Assembly (NCBI GenBank): GCA_963696525.1 | Contig: CAVOKO010000012.1 | Span: forward strand, 124,001 to 188,000 | Direction: 5' to 3' | Source of the DNA: CAWBRT01 sp963696525 | Lineage (GTDB): Bacteria; Acidobacteriota; Terriglobia; Terriglobales; Acidobacteriaceae | Length of the DNA stretch: 64,000 nucleotides | In this document: one piece after another, positions 44,621 through 54,331 of the stretch | Layout of the letters: the number at the start of each line of letters is the position of its first letter | Position numbering within the stretch: the first letter of the stretch is position 1 | The notes under the pieces: generated by a model | The model's database searches: none | Told to the model about the DNA's origin: nothing | Seen by the model: the letters and a program-made list of their open reading frames with translations, nothing else | Made by a program: the position numbers and the translations under genes

Positions 44621-45970
44621 ATGATTTTCTTCTACCTCTTGATCCTTTCATTGCCGTTGGTCGACCATCCGCAAATCGGCTATGAAATCCACGGCATCAC
44701 GGTCGAGAAGCTGATGGGAGTCGCTTGCTTCTTCTTTGCGTTGTGCTATCTCCCTAATCGAAAATCATTTCCGCAGATTCTGGCCACCGGGCAAGCGCGG
44801 GCATTCGTCCTGTTCACGGTTATGATCGTCACCTCTTATACGTTCATGGTCACCCCATTCAGCTGGCATGAGATGGTGGGAATCCTATTCGCGGAGCCGG
44901 TCTTCTTCATCGTGACCTCTATTTTCATTGATTCGCGGCAGCGCCTCGAAAACAGCATTCTGGCGCTGATTGCCGCAATTGGTCTTGCCTCCCTGTATCT
45001 CATCAAAGAGTGGGTGGCATGCGTGCCGATTTACGGACTTGGATATCGTCCCGGCAGCGTAGCGGGGGATCCTAACCTATTTTCAGCCTCGGCGTTGACC
45101 GTTCTGCCCATGATGGTTGCTTTTGCCCTCGGCCAGAAGGGGCGGAAACGCGCATTCTGTGTGGGGTGCCTGTTGGCGACGATCTTCGCCATCCTTCTGG
45201 CATCGTCGCGCGGCGGCTTCATTGCCTTGATCGTGCTGCTGCTACTGCAGATGCGCGATGCGCGTCACCGCGGAAAGTTCGTCGTCGTTGCACTGGTCAT
45301 CATTGCTTTATTCTTGATCTCTCCGGTATCGCCGCTGGATCGGCTGCTTCATCCCACCTATAGCGATACGGATTCCTCCGACGCACGTTTGCAGCTCTGG
45401 AGCATTGCCTTCCGTATTGTCGCCGATCATCCCATCCTGGGTGTGGGACTCTGGCAATTCACACCATACCTGCACAAGTACATGCCGCTTGGAGTAGATC
45501 TGGAGTTCCATGTACCGCATAACACTTACCTGCAAGTGGCGGTAGAACTCGGCTTGGTGGGGCTGGCGCTGTTTTTTGCCATGTTGTTTTTCACTCTCCT
45601 CAACCTGTCCCGCTTACGCCGAGCCGCCAAAAAATCCGGCGATGCTTTCATGTACTCAATTTCGACCGCCCTGGGCAACGGATTGATTGGTTTCGCCATT
45701 GCTGCGTTTTTTCTTTCCGGAATGCATGCAAGAGTCTTCTGGTTCAGCATTTTCCTGTCTACCTGTTTGCCGGTTTACCTCGCCAAGGCACCGGTCAAGA
45801 CAGCAGGCGATGACGCGAATTTAGAAACGCGGGCCGAAGTGCCCGATCACGCACCGGCCAATACGGCGGAGCAGCAACCAGCCGCGGTGGAGGCCGCACG
45901 GGAGGAACAAAGAACTACCAAGGTCGCCAATGACATTGAACTTCGGGTCGATCAGTTGAGGATTCACTGA
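44621..45970 (+). CDS. O-antigen ligase/polymerase-like membrane protein
   Basis: A 449-aa inner-membrane protein; the start at MIFFYLLILSLPLVDHPQIG has AGGA 7 nt upstream. About 10 membrane segments are predicted by eye, with a large periplasmic loop near residues 225-310 typical of Wzy_C/WaaL-like proteins: SRGGFIALIVLLLLQ, then PHNTYLQVAVELGLVGLALFF, the HN-T-x-L motif of the family. It would join sugar chains to lipid carriers or polymerise them. Ends with a hydrophilic, charged tail. It starts 280 bp after the methyltransferase and lies 2 bp before the GT39 gene. Confidence 0.85.
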   Translation: MIFFYLLILSLPLVDHPQIGYEIHGITVEKLMGVACFFFALCYLPNRKSFPQILATGQARAFVLFTVMIVTSYTFMVTPFSWHEMVGILFAEPVFFIVTSIFIDSRQRLENSILALIAAIGLASLYLIKEWVACVPIYGLGYRPGSVAGDPNLFSASALTVLPMMVAFALGQKGRKRAFCVGCLLATIFAILLASSRGGFIALIVLLLLQMRDARHRGKFVVVALVIIALFLISPVSPLDRLLHPTYSDTDSSDARLQLWSIAFRIVADHPILGVGLWQFTPYLHKYMPLGVDLEFHVPHNTYLQVAVELGLVGLALFFAMLFFTLLNLSRLRRAAKKSGDAFMYSISTALGNGLIGFAIAAFFLSGMHARVFWFSIFLSTCLPVYLAKAPVKTAGDDANLETRAEVPDHAPANTAEQQPAAVEAAREEQRTTKVANDIELRVDQLRIH

Positions 45971-45972
45971 GG

Positions 45973-47553
45973 ATGGCGAATCCTTCCAACGCGTCTCAGC
46001 AGAACGCATCCCGCAATTGCAAACAGTCATGCCCGGCGAAGGAAGGTGTCACGGCGCGCCAGCGCCTCGCGCCGGAGATCTCGATCCTGATATGGGCTGG
46101 CATCGCCCTGATGTTCGCGGGGATCACGATTGCGGTCATCCTGACTCGCAGCCCTTGGTGGGATGAAGGTCAGTTAGCTGATCCCGCCCATACTCTCGCC
46201 CAATTCGGCTACCTTGGATCGAAGATCATGAGCGGGAAAGGCCACCCGATCATACGCGAACTGGTAGCTTACGACCGCTACACGTTTTGGACTTTGCCGC
46301 TGTATCTGGTGATCTTGGCGGGTTGGATTAAGCTGGTCGGGTTCTCGTTCGTGTCGATTCGGCTGCTGTCGGCGCTTTGCGGAGCCGGGTTAATTTGTGC
46401 CGGAGCTTCACTCACCAGGCATTTGACCGGTTCACGGCTGAGCGGCATGCTGGCGGCTCTGTTCTTGGCGACGGATTATACCGTGGTGCTAAGCGCCGCC
46501 ACCGCGCGCATGGATATCATGGTTGCGGCGTTGGGGTTCGGGGGGATTGCGGCTTACGTCGCATTGCGGGAAAGGAGTATACGGGTTGCGGCCTTCGTTG
46601 GCGGGTTCCTGACGGCAGCGGCGTGCTTTGGCCATCCAGTGGGGGCTTTGCACGCGGGCGGTCTTTTGCTCACCGCCATCTTTCTCGACCGCAAGTGTCT
46701 AAAGTGGACGGATTTCGCATTGGCCGCGCTTCCATACCTGATTTTCGCGGCCCTGTGGGGGCTCTACATTGCCCAAGCCCCCGACATCTTCTGGTCACAG
46801 ATTCACGCCCACGCCAGTTACAGGTTGCGTGGGCTTTCCTCGCCGGTGCGTGCCATTCTAACCGACTCGGTGCTGCGGTATGTGACCTACTTCACCCCGC
46901 AGGGTCGAGGCGCCCAGTTGAAGCTCGGCATTTTACTGGTCTACTGGGCCGGGATACTCTCGGCCGCCTTCGTGCCTGCCCTGCGGCGCGCGCGCGGGGT
47001 TTTGCTATTGTTGCTGCTTTCCGGCCTCTATTACGTGGAACTCGCGCTGTTGGATGGTTCGCGATTCCCGCATTACATGGTTCATGTGATCGCGATGTGG
47101 GCGCTGTTGCTGGCCGCGGTTGCGGGATTCGCCATTTCCAATAAGCTTGTTCCGGCGCCGATTCTGGGCGTGGTTTTGTGCGGCTTCGTTTTGCTGCAGA
47201 TTTCCGGGCACGTCATCAAGATCCGGCAGAATACATACCGAAATGAATACCTGCCCACCATCGCATTTGTGCTGAATCATTCGAACCGGCAAACGCTGGT
47301 GATGGGCCCTTCGCAGCTACAGTTCGGATTGAGCGATCGTAAATTGGTGGACGACGCCCGGCTCGGCGGGCTCACTGGCCTCTCGCCGGACATCATTGTG
47401 CTCGACCAGTTCCATCGCGACCCGCGGCTTTTCGAAGTCCGCGAACCGGACATGGCGCGATACGTTTCCGAGATGCTCACAAAACGTTTTTTTTTGGCGG
47501 CGAGCTATGGGGATTATTCGGTCTATCTTCCCGTGACGGCGGTGCGGCCCTAG
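45973..47553 (+). CDS. ArnT/PMT-like glycosyltransferase (GT39 family)
   Basis: A 526-aa membrane glycosyltransferase, immediately after the ligase gene and probably translationally coupled. ILTRSPWWDEGQLADPAHTLAQFG holds the conserved Asp-Glu after the first membrane segment, as in GT39/GT83 enzymes that use lipid-linked sugars. About 10-11 hydrophobic helices follow (LYLVILAGWIKLVGFSF, SGMLAALFLATDYTVVL, GGIAAYVALRE, LLLLLLSGLYYVELAL, ILGVVLCGFVLLQIS), and a soluble C-terminal domain of about 100 residues. It probably glycosylates an envelope glycan or protein. Confidence 0.83.
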   Translation: MANPSNASQQNASRNCKQSCPAKEGVTARQRLAPEISILIWAGIALMFAGITIAVILTRSPWWDEGQLADPAHTLAQFGYLGSKIMSGKGHPIIRELVAYDRYTFWTLPLYLVILAGWIKLVGFSFVSIRLLSALCGAGLICAGASLTRHLTGSRLSGMLAALFLATDYTVVLSAATARMDIMVAALGFGGIAAYVALRERSIRVAAFVGGFLTAAACFGHPVGALHAGGLLLTAIFLDRKCLKWTDFALAALPYLIFAALWGLYIAQAPDIFWSQIHAHASYRLRGLSSPVRAILTDSVLRYVTYFTPQGRGAQLKLGILLVYWAGILSAAFVPALRRARGVLLLLLLSGLYYVELALLDGSRFPHYMVHVIAMWALLLAAVAGFAISNKLVPAPILGVVLCGFVLLQISGHVIKIRQNTYRNEYLPTIAFVLNHSNRQTLVMGPSQLQFGLSDRKLVDDARLGGLTGLSPDIIVLDQFHRDPRLFEVREPDMARYVSEMLTKRFFLAASYGDYSVYLPVTAVRP

Positions 47554-47608
47554 GATTTCATTTACCCGCTTTCAACCGCCCTAGGCAAGGCGGGAATCTG
47601 GCTCGCAT

Positions 47609-49858
47609 TCATTTTCCATTCGCCAGCCTCTCCACAATCGAGTAGTTCATTTCTCGTGCGGGGCCGATAAAATCGCCGTAATTTTTTTCCTCGCCGCCCG
47701 TCAGATATCCCCAGGCATCGATTCCTGGTGCCATGCCGGCCTCGACCCCATCGTAGGCGTTGTCCATGAGCGAAACCAGCCCCCAGTTCATCTGCTCCCC
47801 GACCATGTCGATCCACCACCACCACATCGTCCCCACAAAGGGACTGGAGCCGGTGATGGAAGAAACTCCCGAAAAGAGAAAGTCCACCCGGCGCTGATAG
47901 CGTTGCCCACGGGCCGCCTGAGTTTTCAGCTGCCACGTCGGAGTGGTGCCTTCGGAACCCGCCTGGCGCCAACGGCTGGACTCCGGATTCGCCACCATTC
48001 CATCCCAGATAATCAACGGAACATCCCCGGCAGCGCGCGTTATGAAGTCCAGTTGCGCCTGGCTGCAGTCCGTTGTCAGGCTTACCACGTCAAGGATCTC
48101 GCCAGCGGCGCGGTAGATGGGAGCGCGAGCCGGAGCCCACCAGCCGCCGATACTCGTGGGGCCGAAAAACAAACCGTTCGGGATTGCCGCTCGAAACGCG
48201 TCCCGCTGCACCGATAGCAATTGCCGCGCCATACGGTATAGAAACTCATCCAGGTCCTTCACCATATTGGGGTCTGCGCCTGCGGTGCGAGGCAATATCG
48301 GGTCCGCTGTTCCTAACCATTTGTGCGATGTTCTGCCATTCTCGTCCAGCAACCCATTTCCTGTTGGCCACCCGCCATCGCTGTCGAAGGTCGTATAGCT
48401 GGAATGCCATGCCGCATTCAGCGCCCCAATCGTTCCGTATTTCACCTTCAAAAAATCTCGCAGCGCGTATTTCGTATATACCTTTGTGTCCCCATAGCGC
48501 TGGCCGGACGGCGAAGAATAGGGATTTGTGAGCTGGGATGGAGCGGTCGCCAGCGCGATATAGCCCAGATGTGCGTGAGTCTTGTCAGGGGGGTCGCTGG
48601 CGAACTCAGGGCCAGGGCCGAAACCTGTCAGGTTGTCAGTCTCATCGGAAAAGGCGCCCAAAAAATAGGGCGACTTCGACTGCTCGATAAGGACGCCGTG
48701 GGTAACGTATAGACGACGCGTGTTGCTGGCCCACGCAGGGTCGAAGACATCGGGGAAATTGGCCGCGTAATAGATGTGACGCGCCGTGTCTTTATCGAGG
48801 CCGGCATAAAGGTTCTTGAACAGCCCGTCCCTACGCCCACCCTCGGAACTGTCGATGCCTCTAAGGGTATAAGGAAACTTCACCGGTTGCGCTCCGCCCC
48901 ACTCCGGCTCAGAGTCGATGGGGAAAGCCATCCGGTAACTCCAAGGTCCAACCGAATTGAATCCCCATGATCGCAAACGCCTGTTGGCTTGCAGATAAGT
49001 GAACTGCCGATTCCCGTATTTTGCCGTAGTCCTCTGGTCGTAGTTGCCGCCGCGCTCGTCCTTACTGTCGTCGACGGGAACTCCCCAAATGCCGACCATC
49101 CAAAAAGCATTGCCGGCCGGAGTGACTAGAACCCAGTGTTTGCCTATCTTTTCGGTGCGCCATGCGCCGGTGGCTCCCCGTGGCGAGGGTAAAGCGGTCA
49201 CTCCCCCGTAGGCATCGACTTGGGTCGGGCTGATGTGGACGCTGAACCTTCTGTTTGCGCTTTGTCTGAGGTCGGAAACCTGGACCGTGAAAGCAAAATC
49301 GCCGCCCTTCGCCGGCTTGCCCGATAGGGTGCCGTCATGTTGCAACTTTAGACCCGGCGGAAGCGGATCAGGCGATCTCCAAGCATACGGCTTCAGGCCG
49401 CCCCATGCCGTGAACTTTACTTGGTAGTCGATGCCCACACGCCCCCACGGAAGCTCGGATTTGCTGGTGATAATTGCTGGTCCCTGCGATGAGACGCGAA
49501 GCTTTAGCAGTTTGCTGGCACTACGAACAGGCTTCGAATCGTCTGTTGCCTGAACCGTAATATAGAACTCGCCCGGCAATTCGGGAGTCCCCGTCAAGAT
49601 GCCGTCCTCTTGCAGCCTCAGTCCGGCGGGTAGCCATCCGTCCAGCAGAATCCACTTATAGGGCGCCGTGCCGCCTCCGGCGACAAGCACCGCTCGGTAG
49701 CTCTCCTGATAGCTGGCAGCAGGAAGAGTATCGCTGGTGATAGACATCTGGCCGCTAAGCTTGGCGAACGCACCGTGTAAGGATTGACAGGAGCCAAGCA
49801 CGGTCACTGCCAACAGACCCGCGATCACCTTCGTCGTAATCATTCTTCCCCGAAGCAT
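47609..49858 (-). CDS. secreted Ig-domain protein with glycoside-hydrolase-like region
   Basis: A 749-aa exported protein. A lipobox-like signal (GLLAVTVLGSCQSLHG) suggests a lipoprotein; GGAG 6 nt before the first ATG supports that start. Two putative Ig (He_PIG-type) domains are seen at about residues 35-125 and 127-215, with GLRLQEDGILTGTPELPGEFYITVQATD and LPPGLKLQHDGTLSGKPAKGGDFAFTVQVSD. A large C-terminal region (about 230-745) has features like GH-type TIM-barrel enzymes acting on polysaccharides (NRRLRSWGFNSVGPW, FLGAFSDETDN, TMWWWWIDMVGEQMNWGLV). Exact GH family not determined. It is convergent with the GT39 gene. Confidence 0.75.
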   Translation of the reverse strand: MLRGRMITTKVIAGLLAVTVLGSCQSLHGAFAKLSGQMSITSDTLPAASYQESYRAVLVAGGGTAPYKWILLDGWLPAGLRLQEDGILTGTPELPGEFYITVQATDDSKPVRSASKLLKLRVSSQGPAIITSKSELPWGRVGIDYQVKFTAWGGLKPYAWRSPDPLPPGLKLQHDGTLSGKPAKGGDFAFTVQVSDLRQSANRRFSVHISPTQVDAYGGVTALPSPRGATGAWRTEKIGKHWVLVTPAGNAFWMVGIWGVPVDDSKDERGGNYDQRTTAKYGNRQFTYLQANRRLRSWGFNSVGPWSYRMAFPIDSEPEWGGAQPVKFPYTLRGIDSSEGGRRDGLFKNLYAGLDKDTARHIYYAANFPDVFDPAWASNTRRLYVTHGVLIEQSKSPYFLGAFSDETDNLTGFGPGPEFASDPPDKTHAHLGYIALATAPSQLTNPYSSPSGQRYGDTKVYTKYALRDFLKVKYGTIGALNAAWHSSYTTFDSDGGWPTGNGLLDENGRTSHKWLGTADPILPRTAGADPNMVKDLDEFLYRMARQLLSVQRDAFRAAIPNGLFFGPTSIGGWWAPARAPIYRAAGEILDVVSLTTDCSQAQLDFITRAAGDVPLIIWDGMVANPESSRWRQAGSEGTTPTWQLKTQAARGQRYQRRVDFLFSGVSSITGSSPFVGTMWWWWIDMVGEQMNWGLVSLMDNAYDGVEAGMAPGIDAWGYLTGGEEKNYGDFIGPAREMNYSIVERLANGK

Positions 49859-50394
49859 CTCATCTCCATCTTTACTAGCCAGTGTGCCAGCCTTTGCAAG
49901 GGGTCAAAATAAATCTCCGGCAAAACGCTGCCTCTAGCGTTGGTTTACGTCCAGTGCGTTTTGCTGGCCAAGCTGCGCTGCGTAGGGATTCATAGTCAAA
50001 GCATACTACTGAGGCATCCAGGAAACTGTCAAAAACAGGCCCAGTGCAGGCAGCCGTTCGAATCGTCTGGCAAAGTTCGAGTTCGAGCCATCTGGAGTTC
50101 TTCCGTGTGGACTATTTCTGGGGTGAATACTCTACCCTGCACCGTTGTCGCATTTGTGACAATTGTCCTGTCGACGCGCAGCCACATCTGCAATAATTAA
50201 AGAGAAGAGAAAAGCTGATCCAAAGCAATCGTTACCATCGGTTTTGCGAAGCCGTGGAGCTGCCGAACACAAGAGTCCCGGCAAACGCCGCTTTAGCGTT
50301 GGTTGGGTGTCAGTCGAAATCCCCGGCATGGCTGGTCTGGATAGCTCCGACATGCACCTATTGTGAAATTGCTCTGGGGTCAGGAAGGGAATTT
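49859..50394. other. intergenic region with two copies of a repeat
   Basis: 536 bp between the Ig-domain gene and the SucC-like gene, divergently transcribed. It holds two copies of a motif: positions 49917-49951 and 50277-50311, both of the form CGGCAAA-CGC-n-TAGCGTTGGTT. AGGAAGGG at 50382-50389 is the ribosome binding site for the SucC-like gene. No protein-like open frame was seen. Confidence 0.5.
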
Positions 50395-51573
50395 ATGCGG
50401 CTTTTTGAATATGAAGGGCGAGAAATCTTCGCCAAGTACGGCATAAGAGTTCCTACGGCAGTGTTGGTTCGGTCGGTTGAAGAAGCGCTGAAAGCGGTCG
50501 AAACGCTTGGCTATCCAGTCGTGGTCAAGGCGCAAGCGCTGACCGGCGGACGCGGCAAGGCAGGCGGCGTGCGAATTGCGGCCAACCAGACTGAATTGAT
50601 TGAGCATACCGGGCGAATCTTAGGCTTGATGATTCAAGGCGAAAAAACGGAAAGCGCGCTGCTCAGTGAAAAAATCGAGATTGCCCAGGAACTCTATCTC
50701 GGTGCCACCTTCGATCCGCAGAACGGGCTTCCTGTACTGATGTTCTCGACCAGTGGAGGCATGGACATTGAAGAGGTGGCGCGAACCACGCCGGAGAAAA
50801 TCCTGAAGATGCATTTGCCGCCGACGCAGCCGGTGCGGGGCTTTAGAATTATCGACTTTCTCAGAGGCTCGGGATTGCAAGCCGACCTGCTGCCAAAGGT
50901 CTCACAGGTGGCTCAAAAGCTAATGGCAGCGTTTCACGGCAGCGACGCCACCATAGCTGAAATCAATCCGCTGGTCATCACCCCCCAGGGAGACATGGCG
51001 GCCATCGATTCAAAGATGGTGATTGATGACTCCTCGCTGGCCAGGCAAAAGATTGTCCCGCGTTTCGAGGCAGGTACACCCCTGGAGTCACGGGCCAGGA
51101 GCGGGGGCCTGAATTACGTGCAACTGGAGGGCAATATCGCCGTTTTGGGCAGCGGCGCCGGCCTGGCGATGGCCACCATGGACATGATCTCGCACTACGG
51201 GGCCAGGCCCGCCTGCTTCCTGGATACCGGCGGCGGGATTTCAAGCGAGAAGATGGCGGAAGCTTTCCGCATCTGCCTGGCGACCCCGGGCGTGGAAGGG
51301 GTTTTGGTAAACGCCTTTGGCGGCATTAATAATTGCGAATGGATGGGCAGAGGCATCGCCAACGTCATCGACGAAGACAAGCCCACCGCTAAAATCCTGG
51401 TCAAGATGCGCGGCCATTCGCAGGATGAAGGCTGGAAGCTGCTCGAAGACCGGAATATTCCGGTTGTGAAATTTGGAACCACGGAAGAAGCGGTTTTGCA
51501 AATTGTAGGGCTCGTCAGTCCCAACACGCGCAACTCCGGCGTGTGCCGGGGTCCCCAAGGAAAGGGCGCATAA
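50395..51573 (+). CDS. ATP-grasp acyl-CoA ligase beta subunit (SucC/MtkA-like)
   Basis: A 392-aa subunit of succinyl-CoA-synthetase or malate-CoA-ligase type. The start at MRLFEYEGREIFAKYGI has AGGAAGGGA upstream. ATP-grasp features are YPVVVKAQALTGGRGKAGGVRI and ATIAEINPLVITPQGDMAAIDSKMVID; the CoA-binding/phosphotransfer part includes LNYVQLEGNIAVLGSGAGLAMATMDM and LVNAFGGINNCEWMGRGI. The partner alpha gene follows directly. There is no citric-acid-cycle gene adjacent, so this is probably a paralogue acting on another dicarboxylic acid of the organic-acid module. Confidence 0.93.
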   Translation: MRLFEYEGREIFAKYGIRVPTAVLVRSVEEALKAVETLGYPVVVKAQALTGGRGKAGGVRIAANQTELIEHTGRILGLMIQGEKTESALLSEKIEIAQELYLGATFDPQNGLPVLMFSTSGGMDIEEVARTTPEKILKMHLPPTQPVRGFRIIDFLRGSGLQADLLPKVSQVAQKLMAAFHGSDATIAEINPLVITPQGDMAAIDSKMVIDDSSLARQKIVPRFEAGTPLESRARSGGLNYVQLEGNIAVLGSGAGLAMATMDMISHYGARPACFLDTGGGISSEKMAEAFRICLATPGVEGVLVNAFGGINNCEWMGRGIANVIDEDKPTAKILVKMRGHSQDEGWKLLEDRNIPVVKFGTTEEAVLQIVGLVSPNTRNSGVCRGPQGKGA

Positions 51574-51574
51574 G

Positions 51575-52498
51575 ATGGCGATTCTGATCGACCGGAAAAC
51601 AAAAGTGCTGTTGCAGGGTATTACGGGAAAAATGGGAGGCCTGCACACCAAGTACATGCTCGACTACGGCGTGGACCTGGTGGCCGGCATTTCGCCCGGA
51701 AAAGGCGGTTCCAAGGTTGGCGGCGTGCCCGTCTACAACACCGTCCCGGAGGCGTTGGAGCATACGGCCATCGATGCGACCATGGTTCTGGTGCCACCGT
51801 ATGCGGCGAAGGAATGCACCATTGAGGCCATCGAAAGCGGCATCAAGCTGGTCGTCATCATCAGCGAGTTTGTTCCGATTCACGATACCGCTTACGTCAA
51901 GCAATTGGCGATTGAGCGCGGAGTCAGGATTGTGGGGCCAAACACGATCGGCGTTATCAGCCCCGGAAAAACCAAGGTCGGCATCATGCCCGGCTCAATT
52001 TACAGCCCGGGTCCGGTCGGCGTGGTTGCCCGCAGCGGGACGTTAACCCACGACATAGGGGCAACGCTGACGGAAATGAAGATCGGGCAAACCACCTGCG
52101 TGGGAATCGGCGGCGATCCGATCCGAGGCATGGATTTCATCGATGTGCTGAAGGAGTTTGCCGCCGATGACGAAACCAAAGTCGTGGTCATGGTGGGCGA
52201 GATTGGCGGCACAGGCGAGGAAATGGCCGCCCAGTACTTGGAGGCCGGTTACCCGAAACCGGTGATCGCTTTCATCGCAGGGCAGACGGCGCCCACTGGA
52301 AAACGGATGGGCCATGCGGGCGCGATCATCTCGGGAGGAACCGGATCGAGTGCGTCGAAATACGCGGCCCTGGCCAAAGCCGGTGTCACCATCACCAAGA
52401 CATTCAGCGAAATGATCGCTGCCGTGCGTGAGGCGCTGGCCACTGAACAAGCGCGCGGAATGCAGCCTCTGGGCAAACGCCAGACCGTTGGCATTTAG
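51575..52498 (+). CDS. acyl-CoA ligase alpha subunit (SucD/MtkB-like)
   Basis: A 307-aa subunit, 1 bp after the beta subunit stop. The CoA-binding domain is LLQGITGKMGGLHTKYMLDYG and VAGISPGKGG; the phospho-His site is KRMGHAGAIISGGTGSSASKYAALAKAGV, with the catalytic His at about residue 248. Together with the beta subunit it forms an ATP- or GTP-dependent succinate/malate/other dicarboxylate-CoA ligase. The pair may feed CoA-thioesters into the downstream enzymes. Confidence 0.93.
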   Translation: MAILIDRKTKVLLQGITGKMGGLHTKYMLDYGVDLVAGISPGKGGSKVGGVPVYNTVPEALEHTAIDATMVLVPPYAAKECTIEAIESGIKLVVIISEFVPIHDTAYVKQLAIERGVRIVGPNTIGVISPGKTKVGIMPGSIYSPGPVGVVARSGTLTHDIGATLTEMKIGQTTCVGIGGDPIRGMDFIDVLKEFAADDETKVVVMVGEIGGTGEEMAAQYLEAGYPKPVIAFIAGQTAPTGKRMGHAGAIISGGTGSSASKYAALAKAGVTITKTFSEMIAAVREALATEQARGMQPLGKRQTVGI

Positions 52499-52531
52499 TT
52501 TTTGGAACGAAAGGCGAGGTCGCGGAGAAAC

Positions 52532-53875
52532 ATGGGCGCTACGATCGATCAAAAGCCGGCTGACGTTCAATCGTCGCAGTCGGTGCCGCCGGTGAAGCGG
52601 ACCAACTATCGCTGGATGCTGGCGTTTTTTGCCATGCTCATGATCTTCATGAACTATATTGACCGGGTCAATATCGCGGTAGCGGCGCCGTCGATCATGA
52701 AGGAACTTCAGTTCACCAAGGTGCAGTTAGGGTTCCTGCAAACCGTTTTTTTCCTTTCGTACGCGTTGTTTCAGATTCCGTCCGGCACCTTGATCGAGTA
52801 TTTCGGACACCGCAAGATCGTCCCCATCTCACTCGCTTGGTGGTCCATTTTCACCTCGCTGACCGCCTTGTGCCACACATTCGGGACTTGGGCGGTGATT
52901 CGTGCATTGTTCGGAATCGGTGAGGCCCCGGCTTATCCTGGACTGACTTCGGCCTTTTACAACTGGTTCCCCAAGCGCGATCGCGGCAGAGCCGTGGGCA
53001 TGATGCTGCTGGGATCGAAGTTGGCTCCGGTATTTGGCATTCCGGTGGCGACCATGCTGATGATCCACTTCGGATGGCGCTCCATCTTTTGGGTCTTTGG
53101 AGCCGTTGGATTGTTGATTGCCCTCGCTTATTACCTGCTGCTCACGACGTATCCCCGTGAGAGCCGGTTCGTCAACCAGGCCGAGTTGGAGCACATCGCC
53201 GACGGACAACCGGCGGCCATCCCGAATCAAAAGAAGGCACTGGCTCCGTGGGGCCAATTTCTTCGTTCACCACAGTTCTGGTGCATCGGCATACAGCTTG
53301 GCATGGCCAATTTCGTTTCCTACGTTTTCATCGCCTGGCTCCCCGTCTACCTGCTTGAGGCGCATCATTTCTCGCTGAAAGCGATGGGATTTGCCGCTGC
53401 CATTCCGGAACTGGCGTTTGCCGTCGGCAATGTCTTCTGCGGTCTGCTGAGCGATTATCTGATTGGGCGCAAAATCGCCACGTCCAAGGCGCGCGCATGG
53501 TTGGGCGGCATCGGCCACCTTTTCTGTTGCTTCGGCTTGTATCTCACGGCAATTTCCGATACGAAAGCTACAACCATCTTCTGGCTGTCGGTGGCACTGG
53601 CTTTCCTCGGGTTCGCCATGAATTCCAGTTGGACGAGCGCCTCGGATTTGGGCGGTAAATTCTCGGGGTCGGTTTCCGCGGGGATGAATTTCCTCGCCAA
53701 CCTGCTTGGCGGCATGGCCCCGATCATTGTAGCCTGGGTCGCGACCGGCTGGGGTTGGAAGGCGGCAATCCTGGTGACCGCTTTGTCCGGAATCATCGGC
53801 GCGACCTGCTGGGCCTTTGTTCGCCCGGATCGGCCTTTGCAAGGCACCTCCGAGCAGATTGCCGCTGGCGCATGA
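52532..53875 (+). CDS. MFS transporter, anion:cation symporter (hexuronate/tartrate-like)
   Basis: A 447-aa inner-membrane carrier, 12 predicted TM segments. The start at MGATIDQKPA has GGAG 5 nt upstream. Hallmarks of the ACS family are MIFMNYIDRVNIAVAAPSIMKEL, QIPSGTLIEYFGHRKIV, GIGEAPAYPGLTSAFYNWFPKRDRGRAVGMM and FVSYVFIAWLPVYLLEAHHFSLKAMGFAA. Substrates of this family include hexuronates, glucarate, tartrate and phthalate. It lies 33 bp after SucD, so probably in the same operon, and may import the acid that the ligase activates. Confidence 0.92.
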   Translation: MGATIDQKPADVQSSQSVPPVKRTNYRWMLAFFAMLMIFMNYIDRVNIAVAAPSIMKELQFTKVQLGFLQTVFFLSYALFQIPSGTLIEYFGHRKIVPISLAWWSIFTSLTALCHTFGTWAVIRALFGIGEAPAYPGLTSAFYNWFPKRDRGRAVGMMLLGSKLAPVFGIPVATMLMIHFGWRSIFWVFGAVGLLIALAYYLLLTTYPRESRFVNQAELEHIADGQPAAIPNQKKALAPWGQFLRSPQFWCIGIQLGMANFVSYVFIAWLPVYLLEAHHFSLKAMGFAAAIPELAFAVGNVFCGLLSDYLIGRKIATSKARAWLGGIGHLFCCFGLYLTAISDTKATTIFWLSVALAFLGFAMNSSWTSASDLGGKFSGSVSAGMNFLANLLGGMAPIIVAWVATGWGWKAAILVTALSGIIGATCWAFVRPDRPLQGTSEQIAAGA

Positions 53876-53934
53876 TGCGGAGTTTTCGCCCGTGGAATTG
53901 AAAACCGAAGTCAAGCGAAAGGGAGCGTGACGGT

Positions 53935-54222
53935 ATGACGCAGACCGGGAAAAAACGTTTCAAAGTCGAAGTGAATTCAGCCCTGTGCAAGGAGTGTAGC
54001 TATTGCCGCGAAGTGTGCGAGCAGGGCGTCTTTGAAAGTTCCGGCTTGTTCAATCAGGCCGGCTATCTCTACCTGGAAGCGAAGCGGGACGAAAACTGTA
54101 ATGGCTGCATGAAGTGCTTCCTGATCTGTCCGGACTTCGCCATCACCGTGGAATTGAAAAAAGAAGAGAACGCGCCGCAGCCGACTGATTCAACCGGCTC
54201 AACAGCCGCCTGCACGCGGTGA
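53935..54222 (+). CDS. 2[4Fe-4S] ferredoxin, KorD/OorD-like
   Basis: A 95-aa ferredoxin. C-x2-C-x2-C-x3-C motifs are ALCKECSYCREVCEQGVF (about residues 18-28) and ENCNGCMKCFLICPDFAI (about 55-65), as in the delta subunits of 2-oxoacid:ferredoxin oxidoreductases. The last 25 residues are low-complexity (Glu, Thr, Ser). No 2-oxoacid oxidoreductase catalytic subunit is adjacent, so it may serve the FAD dehydrogenase downstream as electron acceptor. Confidence 0.87.
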   Translation: MTQTGKKRFKVEVNSALCKECSYCREVCEQGVFESSGLFNQAGYLYLEAKRDENCNGCMKCFLICPDFAITVELKKEENAPQPTDSTGSTAACTR

Positions 54223-54331
54223 TTCTGCCGCGGCGCACGATTGCGGTAAGATACTTTGTCTCCCAGCTTACACATTTCGGAAGCAACCATCCGAGCGCAT
54301 CGCCTCTCCCAAGTGCGCTCGAAGGAGCCAC

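Noticed and set aside
50050..50095. GTTCGAATC string resembling a tRNA T-arm
   Set aside because: No matching acceptor stem or anticodon arm could be placed around it.
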